Shown here: in pieces, positions 35,966-43,150 of the stretch
Layout of the letters: each line of letters opens with the position of its first letter
Numbering within the stretch: position 1 is the stretch's first letter
NCBI RefSeq assembly: GCF_900452395.1
Contig: NZ_UGNV01000001.1
Location: 1,513,501-1,577,500 of the forward strand
Direction of reading: 5' to 3'
Length of the DNA stretch: 64,000 nt
Source: Legionella beliardensis
Lineage (GTDB): Bacteria > Pseudomonadota > Gammaproteobacteria > Legionellales > Legionellaceae
Notes under the pieces: model-generated
The model's database searches: none
What the model saw: the letters and a program-made list of their open reading frames with translations, nothing else
Told to the model about the DNA's origin: nothing
Program-made: the position numbers and the translations under genes

Positions 35966-36550
35966 ATGAGTTTTACAATTCCTGGATTTAAAGAATTATT
36001 AAATACATCAAAAAAACTAGTGTCTTCTTATCAAGTGACGCGCGATCAATTTGATAGTCAACGAATTTTCGCGAGTATTCGTCCAAAAACCCACAATCCA
36101 GAGCGATTAAATGATGCTGCCTGTATTGAAAAATTAGCAACCTATATTATGGATAATAAATTTAACTATCAAAACCTAGATTTGCGATTTAACAAAGCTG
36201 ATTACGCCAAGGTAATTGCGCCTTTTTTAAAAGAAGCTTTATCGGGTGCGCTGTTACTTGAGCTTATTAAAATTACTAACACTTATTCCAAGGAAGAAGA
36301 TGCCAAAAATAGTGCGTTAGCTAAAATTATCCTAGATGTATTTAAAATTAATAAGTTAAGTGATGTTCCTACCGAGCAGCTCAATAAGTGCTTAACTAAT
36401 TTTCTGTATTTTATAGAAGTTTATGAGCAGGCCGCGGCAAATAAAAACTTAAATATACCCTTACATCAAACAAAAAGTAATGAGGATTTAAAGCAGGAAA
36501 TCTCTAGTGAATTAAGAAAACTTACTAATAATTTAGCCTGCGCTATTTAA
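35966..36550 (+). CDS. Helical protein of unknown function
   Basis: About 194 residues, all-helical, no signal peptide or membrane segment, no family recognised. The N-terminus (SFTIPGFKELLNTSKKLVSSYQVTRDQFDSQRIFASIRPKTHNPERLNDAACIEKL) is amphipathic and the remainder is rich in Lys and Leu. GGAGG 5 nt before the ATG fixes this start. TTAAG-like half-sites occur at 35906-35925 but with a 12-bp rather than 11-bp repeat, so PmrA control is doubtful. A terminator hairpin follows. Confidence 0.6.
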   Translation: MSFTIPGFKELLNTSKKLVSSYQVTRDQFDSQRIFASIRPKTHNPERLNDAACIEKLATYIMDNKFNYQNLDLRFNKADYAKVIAPFLKEALSGALLLELIKITNTYSKEEDAKNSALAKIILDVFKINKLSDVPTEQLNKCLTNFLYFIEVYEQAAANKNLNIPLHQTKSNEDLKQEISSELRKLTNNLACAI

Positions 36551-36582
36551 GTTTAGAAAATAAATGTAATTGCTTGCATGAC

Positions 36583-36605
36583 TAGCCCTTGAGGATGAAG
36601 GGCTA
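36583..36605 (+). terminator. Rho-independent terminator
   Basis: TAGCCCTT, 7-nt loop, AAGGGCTA, followed by AGTGTTTTCTT. An 8-bp stem with a short T-rich tail, 33 nt after the stop codon. Confidence 0.55.
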
Positions 36606-36679
36606 AGTGTTTTCTTAATAAATATTCTAATTATAGAGCCAGGTCCTTACGACAGTAGAGCAAGGTGAGAGATATCCTT

Positions 36680-37039
36680 ATGAAAGGTTTAATCTTTTTA
36701 TTATTACTATTGAGTGGCTCGTTAGCATTTGCCGCGCAAAAAGCAGTTGTTTGTCATATGCAAGGATTAACAGGCACACTCTCTTTTCCACTACCCAATA
36801 AAATGGGTGGTTTACCCACTATTGATTTTGATTACCCGGTTACCGCGACCCGATTTAGCATGCGCGACGGTAATTTACTCCTTATTGCTATGGATAAAGA
36901 TGAAATGACTCGTCCGCGAATTTTTATTTCAGCGCAATTAAACAAACAAGGTAACGCCTACCTCGGACAATTCATGATAGATTCTGGCGGCAATCAATTA
37001 CAACTTGATAATGGACCGGTTTCCTGTCTAGTAAAATAA
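36680..37039 (+). CDS. Small secreted protein of unknown function
   Basis: About 119 residues. A clear signal peptide MKGLIFLLLLLSGSLAFAAQ predicts export to the periplasm. The mature part is a compact beta-rich domain with two cysteines (VVCHMQGL near the start, PVSCLVK at the end) that could form one disulfide joining its ends. The family was not recognised. The ATG is preferred over the upstream GTG at 36665, which would put five charged residues before the signal peptide. Confidence 0.65.
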   Translation: MKGLIFLLLLLSGSLAFAAQKAVVCHMQGLTGTLSFPLPNKMGGLPTIDFDYPVTATRFSMRDGNLLLIAMDKDEMTRPRIFISAQLNKQGNAYLGQFMIDSGGNQLQLDNGPVSCLVK

Positions 37040-37271
37040 TTTCTTTAATTTATAGCAATAAAATCCTTCTTTAATGAGATTTAAAGAACTTATTGATGAG
37101 CATGCTGAACCATAATTTTACCTTTTAATACCAAACGCTTAGCAGAGCTGCTATTTTATATTGACAATATTAATTAGATATATAGTGACAAACATGTCAA
37201 TTTGATTGACTCAAAAAAATATCCATGTTAAGTTAACTACACAATTAATAAAATTGAACTTGGAGATAAAT

Positions 37272-37478
37272 ATGCCTAATTACAACGATGCTTCAGAAGC
37301 AATTAAAAAAGGAAAAGATTATTTGCAAGAAGAAGGTTATGATACTTTAAAAAAAGGAGTCCAAGAGGCTAAAGAGTCTGGTAAAGACTGGTGGGCTTAT
37401 GTGGAAACTCATCCAATTCAATCGATGTTTTTCGGCGTTATTGGTTATTTTGCCTTAAAGGGCATGTTTAAAAGTTAA
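37272..37478 (+). CDS. Small C-tail-anchored protein, ElaB/YqjD (DUF883)-like
   Basis: 68 residues: an amphipathic, Lys/Glu-rich helix (ASEAIKKGKDYLQEEGYDTLKKGVQEAKESGKDW) followed by one C-terminal transmembrane helix (PIQSMFFGVIGYFALKGMF). The layout and the HP-x-x-S-x-x-x-G junction resemble ElaB/YqjD/YgaM (DUF883) proteins, tail-anchored inner-membrane proteins that tether stationary-phase ribosomes in E. coli. Similarity is limited, so the role is uncertain. GGAG 6 nt before the ATG sets this start; the longer frame from 37206 has no ribosome binding site. Confidence 0.6.
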   Translation: MPNYNDASEAIKKGKDYLQEEGYDTLKKGVQEAKESGKDWWAYVETHPIQSMFFGVIGYFALKGMFKS

Positions 37479-37499
37479 TTTTAACGCCTTCTAAAGATT

Positions 37500-37554
37500 A
37501 AGCATCACTTAGGTTAAGCCATAAAAAGTAATTAACTACTCCTAAGCGATGCTT
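37500..37554 (+). terminator. Imperfect hairpin after the tail-anchored protein
   Basis: AAGCATCACTTAGG pairs with CCTAAGCGATGCTT (one mismatch in 14) around a 27-nt loop. No strong T-tract follows. Confidence 0.4.
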
Positions 37555-37628
37555 ATTATCAACTAGTTAAGCAGGGCCTTGCTTAAAAATAATCTAACTA
37601 TAGATCATAGAAGTAACGCATAGTAGAA

Positions 37629-37781
37629 CTACTTTTTTCTATCCTTCCCACCATACCATGAAGGCGCATCACTGGCAGGAAAAGTCTCTTTTAATGTTTC
37701 GTCTACCTTCTTTTCAATTGCTTTTTTGGAATTCAAATTATTTTTCTTAGGAAAACTTCTTTTCTTTGTTAGATAGTCCAT
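37629..37781 (-). CDS. Small basic protein with ETFPASDAPSWYGG motif
   Basis: A 50-residue gene below the usual ORF cut-off. The product starts MDYLTKKRSFPKKNN, is Lys-rich, and ends VDETLKETFPASDAPSWYGG plus KDRKK. The VDExLxETFPASDxPS segment is a recurring motif of very small conserved proteobacterial proteins, which argues that the frame is real. GAGG lies 7 nt before the ATG. Function unknown. It fills part of the 490-nt gap between its neighbours; the rest of that gap shows only the hairpin at 37500-37554. Confidence 0.7.
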   Translation of the reverse strand: MDYLTKKRSFPKKNNLNSKKAIEKKVDETLKETFPASDAPSWYGGKDRKK

Positions 37782-37967
37782 ATGAATGCCTCAATTAGAA
37801 TGGTTTAATTTTCCTTATCTACTTATTATAACCTCTATCCAAAGATGCGGTTTTTTCGGTCATTCTAGACCTATCTAAAATTAAAATACCTAACTTGATG
37901 AAGCGTGCTGACTTTGTTTATAAATTGACTATAATTTGAATTAACTGGATAAAAATTGGAGGGAACC

Positions 37968-38645
37968 ATGGCCAGTATCGATATGCACTATTCAATTAAG
38001 GACAAAGTCTTACTGATTTCTTGCTCTCATAATGTTTTTAATGCTTCAATGGGAGCCCAGCTTGCTCAGGCTGCACCGACCATTTCGTTAAACGCAACTG
38101 ATCCAATCAATAATGATGCTGATTTAAAAGAGTGGTTAAAGGAACAATTTGAAACTATTAAAACACACCCAGATTACAATAGCGTTAAGCGTGTGGTTTA
38201 TTTAGGCGATGTTAACTTAAATCATAGTGGCAAAGAAGAATTTCCTATGTGTTTAAGAGATAATTTTATTAAAAATCAATTTTCACCCCGTCCAGTTGAA
38301 AAGGTTTTATTTTCAGCCAATCAAAGTATTGTAGACCGAGCACGAACTTTAAATATTCCTGATACCACGGTTATTATTACGCCAAATTCTGGGCCAGAAG
38401 CCAAAAATTTAATTAAGCAAATTCAAGAAAATAAAATGCCGGTAGAAGAAAAAATGGCAGATAACTATGGTTTAATCACGGAAGAAAATGAAGAAATGGA
38501 AGATTGGGCGCCACCTGAAAACGCGGGAAAACCAGTGTTTAAGGGTGAGCAATTTAAATTTTTTAATCATGATAACGGCGCTACTAGAAAACCTATGAAT
38601 CAAGAAAATAGGGAAGAGAGACCTGATTCTCCTAAAAATATGTAA
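37968..38645 (+). CDS. Soluble protein of unknown function
   Basis: About 225 residues. The first 160 look like an alpha/beta domain (KDKVLLISCSHNVFNASMGAQLAQ; VKRVVYLGDVNLNHSGKEEFPMCLRDNFI; VEKVLFSANQSIVDRARTLNIPDTTVIITPNSG), with strands ending in small residues as in Rossmann-like folds. The last 65 residues are acidic and disordered (EENEEMEDWAPPENAGKP, then NREERPDSPKNM), resembling an E-block translocation signal, which makes it a weak effector candidate. GGAGGG 4 nt before the ATG fixes the start. No PmrA box was found. Confidence 0.6.
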   Translation: MASIDMHYSIKDKVLLISCSHNVFNASMGAQLAQAAPTISLNATDPINNDADLKEWLKEQFETIKTHPDYNSVKRVVYLGDVNLNHSGKEEFPMCLRDNFIKNQFSPRPVEKVLFSANQSIVDRARTLNIPDTTVIITPNSGPEAKNLIKQIQENKMPVEEKMADNYGLITEENEEMEDWAPPENAGKPVFKGEQFKFFNHDNGATRKPMNQENREERPDSPKNM

Positions 38646-38675
38646 TTTATGACCAACATAGCAAATGCATAACCT

Positions 38676-38718
38676 CCTAATCACTGAAGAGCAGAAATCC
38701 TGTTACTTCAGTGATAGG
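38676..38718 (+). terminator. Hairpin after the unknown soluble protein
   Basis: CCTAATCACTGAAG pairs with CTTCAGTGATAGG (one bulged base) around a 16-nt loop, 31 nt after the stop codon. No clear T-tract follows. Confidence 0.45.
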
Positions 38719-38761
38719 GGGTATATAATAGCCACAGCTGCATAAATTAAAGGCTTAATCA

Positions 38762-38905
38762 ATGTCGCCACTTAAACGCCTCCTAAGCTATTACCGCGCT
38801 TCCAAAGAAAATCGCATTCAACTCATTATCTTTCTAGGATTTGTAGTCATTCCTATCTTAGGCATGGGGCTACTTTATATTTTAGTGCGCCTATTTTGGC
38901 TTTAA
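38762..38905 (+). CDS. Very small single-pass membrane protein
   Basis: A 47-residue frame below the usual length cut-off. A basic N-terminus (MSPLKRLLSYYRASKENR) is followed by one strong transmembrane segment of about 25 residues rich in Ile, Leu, Val and Phe, ending LVRLFWL. AAGG lies 8 nt before the ATG. Positive-inside topology puts the N-terminus in the cytoplasm. No family recognised. It converges on the SDR gene with a 10-nt gap. Confidence 0.5.
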   Translation: MSPLKRLLSYYRASKENRIQLIIFLGFVVIPILGMGLLYILVRLFWL

Positions 38906-38915
38906 CCCATGAAAT

Positions 38916-39695
38916 TTATGATTTCTCAGTTCTGCTAATAAGACTGCAACTTGCTTGTGCTGTGGGAAAAATAGTCATTTCAGCAATATTGACATGGGCC
39001 GGCCGGGTGAGGGCATAAAGTACTGCATCGGCAATATCTTCACCCATTAATGGATCAAACCCTTGATAAAATGCTTTTGCTTTTTCAGCATCATTCCAGC
39101 GTACGACACTAAATTCCGTGTCTACAGCGCCTGGCGCAATTTCTGTTACCCGAATACCTGTTCCTGCTAAATCAAGGCGCATGGATTTAGTAATGCTTCT
39201 AACAGCATGCTTCGTTGCACAATAAACATTGCCATTGACATAACAATCTTGGCCAGCAACTGAACCCATATTGACTACGTGCCCCTGACCTCGTTTAATC
39301 ATGCTTGGTAAGATAAAACGACTGATATAGAGTAATCCCTTAATGTTGGTATCGATCATGGTGTCCCAATTATCGGTTTGCCCCTGCTGAATTGGGTCTG
39401 TGGCTAACGCTAAACCAGCATTATTGATTAGAATATCAATGGGTTGCCAGGCGGTTGGTAATGTTTCATAAAAATTGCCCATGGCTTCTTGGTCCCGTAC
39501 ATCTAATTCAATAGGAAGAACCTCTATAGCATGTTTTTGTTGCAGCGTATTGGCTAAGGCTTGGAGTTTATTAAAGCGCCTTGCTGTAAGAATTAAATTA
39601 GCGCCCTGCGCTGCTAATAGCTTGGCACATGCCTCACCAATGCCACTTGATGCACCCGTAATTAAAACAATTTTTTTATCTAAAGAGGTAGCCAT
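38916..39695 (-). CDS. Short-chain dehydrogenase (YdfG-like 3-hydroxy acid dehydrogenase family)
   Basis: 259 residues. ITGASSGIGEACAKLLA (cofactor loop), LTARRFNKL (basic Arg after strand 2, favouring NADPH), NNAGLALATDPIQQG, VVNMGSVAGQDCYVNGNVYCATKHAVRSIT with the catalytic Ser, Tyr and Lys, and TEIAPGAVDTEFSVVRW. The GLALATDP and TEFSVVRW segments match the YdfG/serine 3-dehydrogenase-type group, which oxidises 3-hydroxy acids with NADP. The exact substrate is not decidable. Single-gene unit. Confidence 0.88.
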   Translation of the reverse strand: MATSLDKKIVLITGASSGIGEACAKLLAAQGANLILTARRFNKLQALANTLQQKHAIEVLPIELDVRDQEAMGNFYETLPTAWQPIDILINNAGLALATDPIQQGQTDNWDTMIDTNIKGLLYISRFILPSMIKRGQGHVVNMGSVAGQDCYVNGNVYCATKHAVRSITKSMRLDLAGTGIRVTEIAPGAVDTEFSVVRWNDAEKAKAFYQGFDPLMGEDIADAVLYALTRPAHVNIAEMTIFPTAQASCSLISRTEKS

Positions 39696-39809
39696 AGGAT
39701 TTATCTAGTTTAAAGAAAGCTTAAAAATATAACTTATTTCTTAGTAATTGCAAAATCATAGGCAGATTTGCTATCGTTTAAACCTTATAAACTTGGAGTA
39801 GTGCTTAAA

Positions 39810-40616
39810 ATGGCTAAGCGAACAAGGATGTCTGGCTTTATCATCCTTATGTTTTTTTATTTAACTCACATGGTTTACGCCGAAGCAGACAATCCTTGTT
39901 TAGGTGCTAATGCTTTTATGAATATTATAGATAGGCCGAATAATGCTGATAGTGCATGCACTGTCCCCTTTAAGCACTTTGAATTTGAATCAGGTTACGC
40001 TTACCAACGAGTTGTTCAAGCCTTAGGCGAGGCACATGATTTCCCAGAGCCAGAATTACGTATTGGTCTGCCTTGGCAAAGTGAAATTTATCTTATACCA
40101 CCTAATTACAATTATTTACCATCATCACATCTGACAGGTTTCACAGATGCAGTGATTGGGCTTAAGCATCAGGTTGGTTATAATGCTAAATGGATATTTA
40201 CCGTAGAGGGCGCACTTAGTTTACCAGGCGGAAGTAGTAATTTTGGTAATAGAGCCTTAGGGAGCTTCGCTAATGCTATCATCAATTACAATATAACCGA
40301 CACCCTTAGCCTTACCTTTATGCTAGGTGGCAGCACGGAGACCGATCCTGACGCTTCTGGCGGCAGGCGTTATAATAGTTTTAATCCAGATGGTGTTTTA
40401 TCTTATGCACTTACCGAAAAAATATCTATGTATGCCGAAATTTTCGGACAAACAAAAACAAGTGCCGAAGACAGTAGTGGGTTTAATGCCGATGCCGGAT
40501 TACTTTATTTATTACACCCCAATATTATCCTTGATGTAAGTGTAGGTCAGCGCCTTTGGGGTTATTTAGGTGGGTATGAAAATTATATTGGTAGTGGCAT
40601 ATCTTTTTTGATCTAG
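39810..40616 (+). CDS. Outer-membrane channel-like protein (MetA-pathway/phenol-degradation transporter-like)
   Basis: About 268 residues with a signal peptide (RMSGFIILMFFYLTHMVYAEA) and repeated amphipathic beta strands typical of an outer-membrane barrel: FKHFEFESGYAYQRV, PELRIGLPWQSEIYLIPP, TGFTDAVIGLKHQVGYNAKWIFTVEGALSLPGGSSNFG, LTFMLGGSTET, SMYAEIFGQTKTS and NIILDVSVGQRLWGY. It resembles the Phenol_MetA_deg family of predicted hydrophobic-compound channels. A disulfide could join Cys in NPCLGAN and DSACTVP. ATG chosen at 39810; the TTG at 39768 would add residues ahead of the signal peptide. Its stop overlaps the convergent gene by 4 nt. Confidence 0.72.
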   Translation: MAKRTRMSGFIILMFFYLTHMVYAEADNPCLGANAFMNIIDRPNNADSACTVPFKHFEFESGYAYQRVVQALGEAHDFPEPELRIGLPWQSEIYLIPPNYNYLPSSHLTGFTDAVIGLKHQVGYNAKWIFTVEGALSLPGGSSNFGNRALGSFANAIINYNITDTLSLTFMLGGSTETDPDASGGRRYNSFNPDGVLSYALTEKISMYAEIFGQTKTSAEDSSGFNADAGLLYLLHPNIILDVSVGQRLWGYLGGYENYIGSGISFLI

Positions 40617-41596
40617 ATCTTAAGTTCATTTAAAGAAAATGTTAAACCTAAGCCATTGTGTAGAGCATTCTGATAAACCACTTCAGCCACACTTACATCT
40701 TGGATGGCTAATCCTACTGATTTAAACACCGTTAACGTGTCTTTATAATTTTCTGTCTTATGTATTAGCCATTGACCGAGTTCAATGATTTGCTCTTTTT
40801 GTAGCGCTTGTTTCTCAATAGCGGCAATAATTTCACCTGCTTCCTGCAAAACCGCTTCTACTTGATCAACAATAACGACAGCCTCGCTTAATACCTCTGC
40901 GCTAATTTCTTGCATAAATTGCGTGTGTGAACCAATGGCATTGATATGGGCATGCGGTTTTAAAGAAGCTAATTCAATGAGAGGTTCCGTGCTGCTGGTG
41001 GCGGTACAGATAATGTCTGCCTGCTTAATAGCCGCATTGACAGTATGATGGACTTGTACGTTATATTGATGAGCAATGTTTTTTGCAAACGCTTGGGCAT
41101 TATTTATATTACGCGACCATACGGATACGTGTGTAATAGGGCGTACGGCGGCTACCGCCTCAAGTTGGGTGTGGGATTGCGTCCCTGTACCAAGGATAGC
41201 AACCTGATGTGCCTCTTGTTTAGCAAAATAGTGAGTGGCTAGCCCAGAAATAGCGCCTGTGCGAAGTGCTGTTAAAAATCCTGCATCCATCAAGGCTTTT
41301 GGTTCACCGGTGGTCGCATCAAGTAGCATAATAAAGCCGGTAATCGATGGTATATTTTTCGCTATATTTTTTGGAAAAATAGACACAACCTTAAGTCCTA
41401 GCGTTTTGTCCTGCGCTAAATAAGCAGGCATTGTTAAGCTTAATGCCTCTTCTTCCTCAATCGTAATACCTGTTCTTAAAGGCAATTTAACCTGTTGGCG
41501 TGCTAATTGAATAAACGCATCTTCCATGGCCTGTATTGCCTGGGCCATTGAAATACTTTGTTTAACGTCATCTAGTGATAATAATTTTAAGCTCAT
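40613..41596 (-). CDS. Ornithine cyclodeaminase / mu-crystallin family protein
   Basis: 327 residues, NAD(P)-dependent. Family landmarks: AIQAMEDAFIQLARQQVKLPLRTGITI, ALSLTMPAYLAQDKTLGLKVVSIFPKN with the substrate-binding Lys, TGEPKALMDAGFLTALRTGAISGLATHYFA, the dinucleotide loop AILGTGTQSHTQLEAVAAV, and HINAIGSHTQFMQEIS. Members include ornithine cyclodeaminase (ornithine to proline plus ammonia), alanine dehydrogenase of archaea and ketimine reductases, so the reaction is unresolved. Given the arginine operon 12 kb away an ornithine link is possible, but nothing in the sequence proves it. Confidence 0.85.
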   Translation of the reverse strand: MSLKLLSLDDVKQSISMAQAIQAMEDAFIQLARQQVKLPLRTGITIEEEEALSLTMPAYLAQDKTLGLKVVSIFPKNIAKNIPSITGFIMLLDATTGEPKALMDAGFLTALRTGAISGLATHYFAKQEAHQVAILGTGTQSHTQLEAVAAVRPITHVSVWSRNINNAQAFAKNIAHQYNVQVHHTVNAAIKQADIICTATSSTEPLIELASLKPHAHINAIGSHTQFMQEISAEVLSEAVVIVDQVEAVLQEAGEIIAAIEKQALQKEQIIELGQWLIHKTENYKDTLTVFKSVGLAIQDVSVAEVVYQNALHNGLGLTFSLNELKI

Positions 41597-41778
41597 GTTG
41601 TCTTTTAGCTAACTTAGATTAATTTATCTTGCACTTTCTTTAAAAATAACTCAATGCGCTAATTTATTTTCTTAAGATGAATAATTTCAGATGTGCAAAA
41701 AATAACCTGGATCACGGGGGTAGCGCGAGTATAATGCCAAAATTTAGGCAACTAGGATAATTCTAAGGTTTAATCACT

Positions 41779-42942
41779 ATGAAAACTATTTTATTTTTGG
41801 TGAGCAGTATTGGTGATACTGATTTAGCATTGAAAACAATTAAAGCCCTTGAGCAAAAAAAATCAAACTACAAGACAAGCCTTATTAGTTTAACTAAAGC
41901 AGCCACTCTACGTATTGAAAATTTTCAATCAGCATCACTAACTACTAAAGTAACCCTGCCTGAAATTTTAAGTTTACCAGCAAATGATTTTCCACAAGAG
42001 GCTTGCAGTGATGCTGAATTGCACACAATCCTTCAATATATTAAAGATAAAGCCAGTGACTATGCGTATGTAGGGGTTCCTTCTGTCAGTAGTAAGACCC
42101 CTTTTCAAATCGCTGAACGACTAACAATTCCAGCATTAATAGCTTATGAATTTATGTTTAAGCCTGAAAATCATTCTTTATGGGACTATTTACCAAATTT
42201 AGAAGAAAAGCCTAATTTAAGTTGGGCTATACCGTTAGCGCAAGCTAAAGAAGATTTTCCTCGCTTAGAACATAAGTCATTTATCACCGGTCATTTAAGT
42301 ATTGATAATTCCTATCAAGCCGTGACATTTGACAAAAGCAAAGAAGAAATAGCAAAAGCTCTACATGTATTACCAGAGCAATCTTACGCTTTTATAAGCA
42401 GTACAACTCAGCCTGTAGAAATTGATGCCGATTTTTTAGATTGCTTGTTGTCTGAGTTAAAATCTCATCCAGGTATGCAAGTTCGCTTAGGCTTACATCC
42501 TGGTATCGCAAACCTAGATGCTTATTTAACAAGGATTTTAGCAATTTGTGCTAAGTATCCTCAGGTGGGCGAGCAATTTAAAATTATTTTACCAGATAAT
42601 TTACTAACTCGACTTAAGACGCCAGAATTAACGATTGATAATGACTTATACCGACATTTGTTTTTGCGCGTTAATATCACCGGTGCTGAAGCAGCTTATG
42701 CGGCAGATAGAGTTACTCAGGCGGTTCCAGGTGCCTTATTAAATCAAGCAGTAATAGAAGGAAAACCAACTTATTCGCATCGAGGTAAATCTTATTTGCC
42801 ACAAAACTATTTTTCTACCTCGTTAAATTCTTTTTTCAATGCAAAACCTAATAAAGTGGTAAGTAAAGAAGAGTTAGGTCTAGATGATAAGACAGCGCCA
42901 GAAAAATACGCTGATTTAATTATGAACAGCGTTAAATTATAA
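41779..42942 (+). CDS. GT-B-like protein of unknown function, candidate effector
   Basis: 387 residues, soluble. It opens with a Rossmann-type strand and helix (MKTILFLVSSIGDTDLALKT), has YAYVGVPSVSSKTPFQIAERLTIPALIAYEFMF and, in the second half, AFISSTTQPVEIDADFLDCLL, KIILPDNLLTR, RVNITGAEAAYAADRVTQAVPGALLNQAVIEGKPTYSHRG. This order resembles GT-B nucleotide-sugar enzymes and the N-terminal part of the ankyrin protein at 5658 (VASTGVTSTLEAM...KLPFYQD aligns with the AVPGALLNQAVIEGKPTYSHRG region). No catalytic residues can be named. No PmrA-type site is present. A strong hairpin follows. Confidence 0.6.
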   Translation: MKTILFLVSSIGDTDLALKTIKALEQKKSNYKTSLISLTKAATLRIENFQSASLTTKVTLPEILSLPANDFPQEACSDAELHTILQYIKDKASDYAYVGVPSVSSKTPFQIAERLTIPALIAYEFMFKPENHSLWDYLPNLEEKPNLSWAIPLAQAKEDFPRLEHKSFITGHLSIDNSYQAVTFDKSKEEIAKALHVLPEQSYAFISSTTQPVEIDADFLDCLLSELKSHPGMQVRLGLHPGIANLDAYLTRILAICAKYPQVGEQFKIILPDNLLTRLKTPELTIDNDLYRHLFLRVNITGAEAAYAADRVTQAVPGALLNQAVIEGKPTYSHRGKSYLPQNYFSTSLNSFFNAKPNKVVSKEELGLDDKTAPEKYADLIMNSVKL

Positions 42943-42946
42943 CTAA

Positions 42947-42985
42947 TTAGCAACTGTCTTGAGATTAATACAAGGCAGTTGCTAA
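42947..42985 (+). terminator. Hairpin after the GT-B-like gene
   Basis: TTAGCAACTGTCTTG pairs with CAAGGCAGTTGCTAA (one mismatch in 15) around a 9-nt loop, 4 nt after the stop codon. The tail is not T-rich. Confidence 0.5.
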
Positions 42986-43150
42986 GTTCATTCTATGAAA
43001 TTAACTGGTCAGCGCTAAAGTCTAAAGGAAATATTAAATTGTTTTAATGCGTAATTTTTAGAGTTAACGTACCATAATTCTGGTTTACTAATATTTCATA
43101 ATATCTTTATTATAAAATAGTTAAAATTTAGTCAGCATGGTTTTAATTTT

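Noticed and set aside
43087..43106. Possible PmrA box before the FAD monooxygenase-like gene
   Set aside because: The two TAATAT halves are 10 rather than 11 bp apart and the second half matches poorly.
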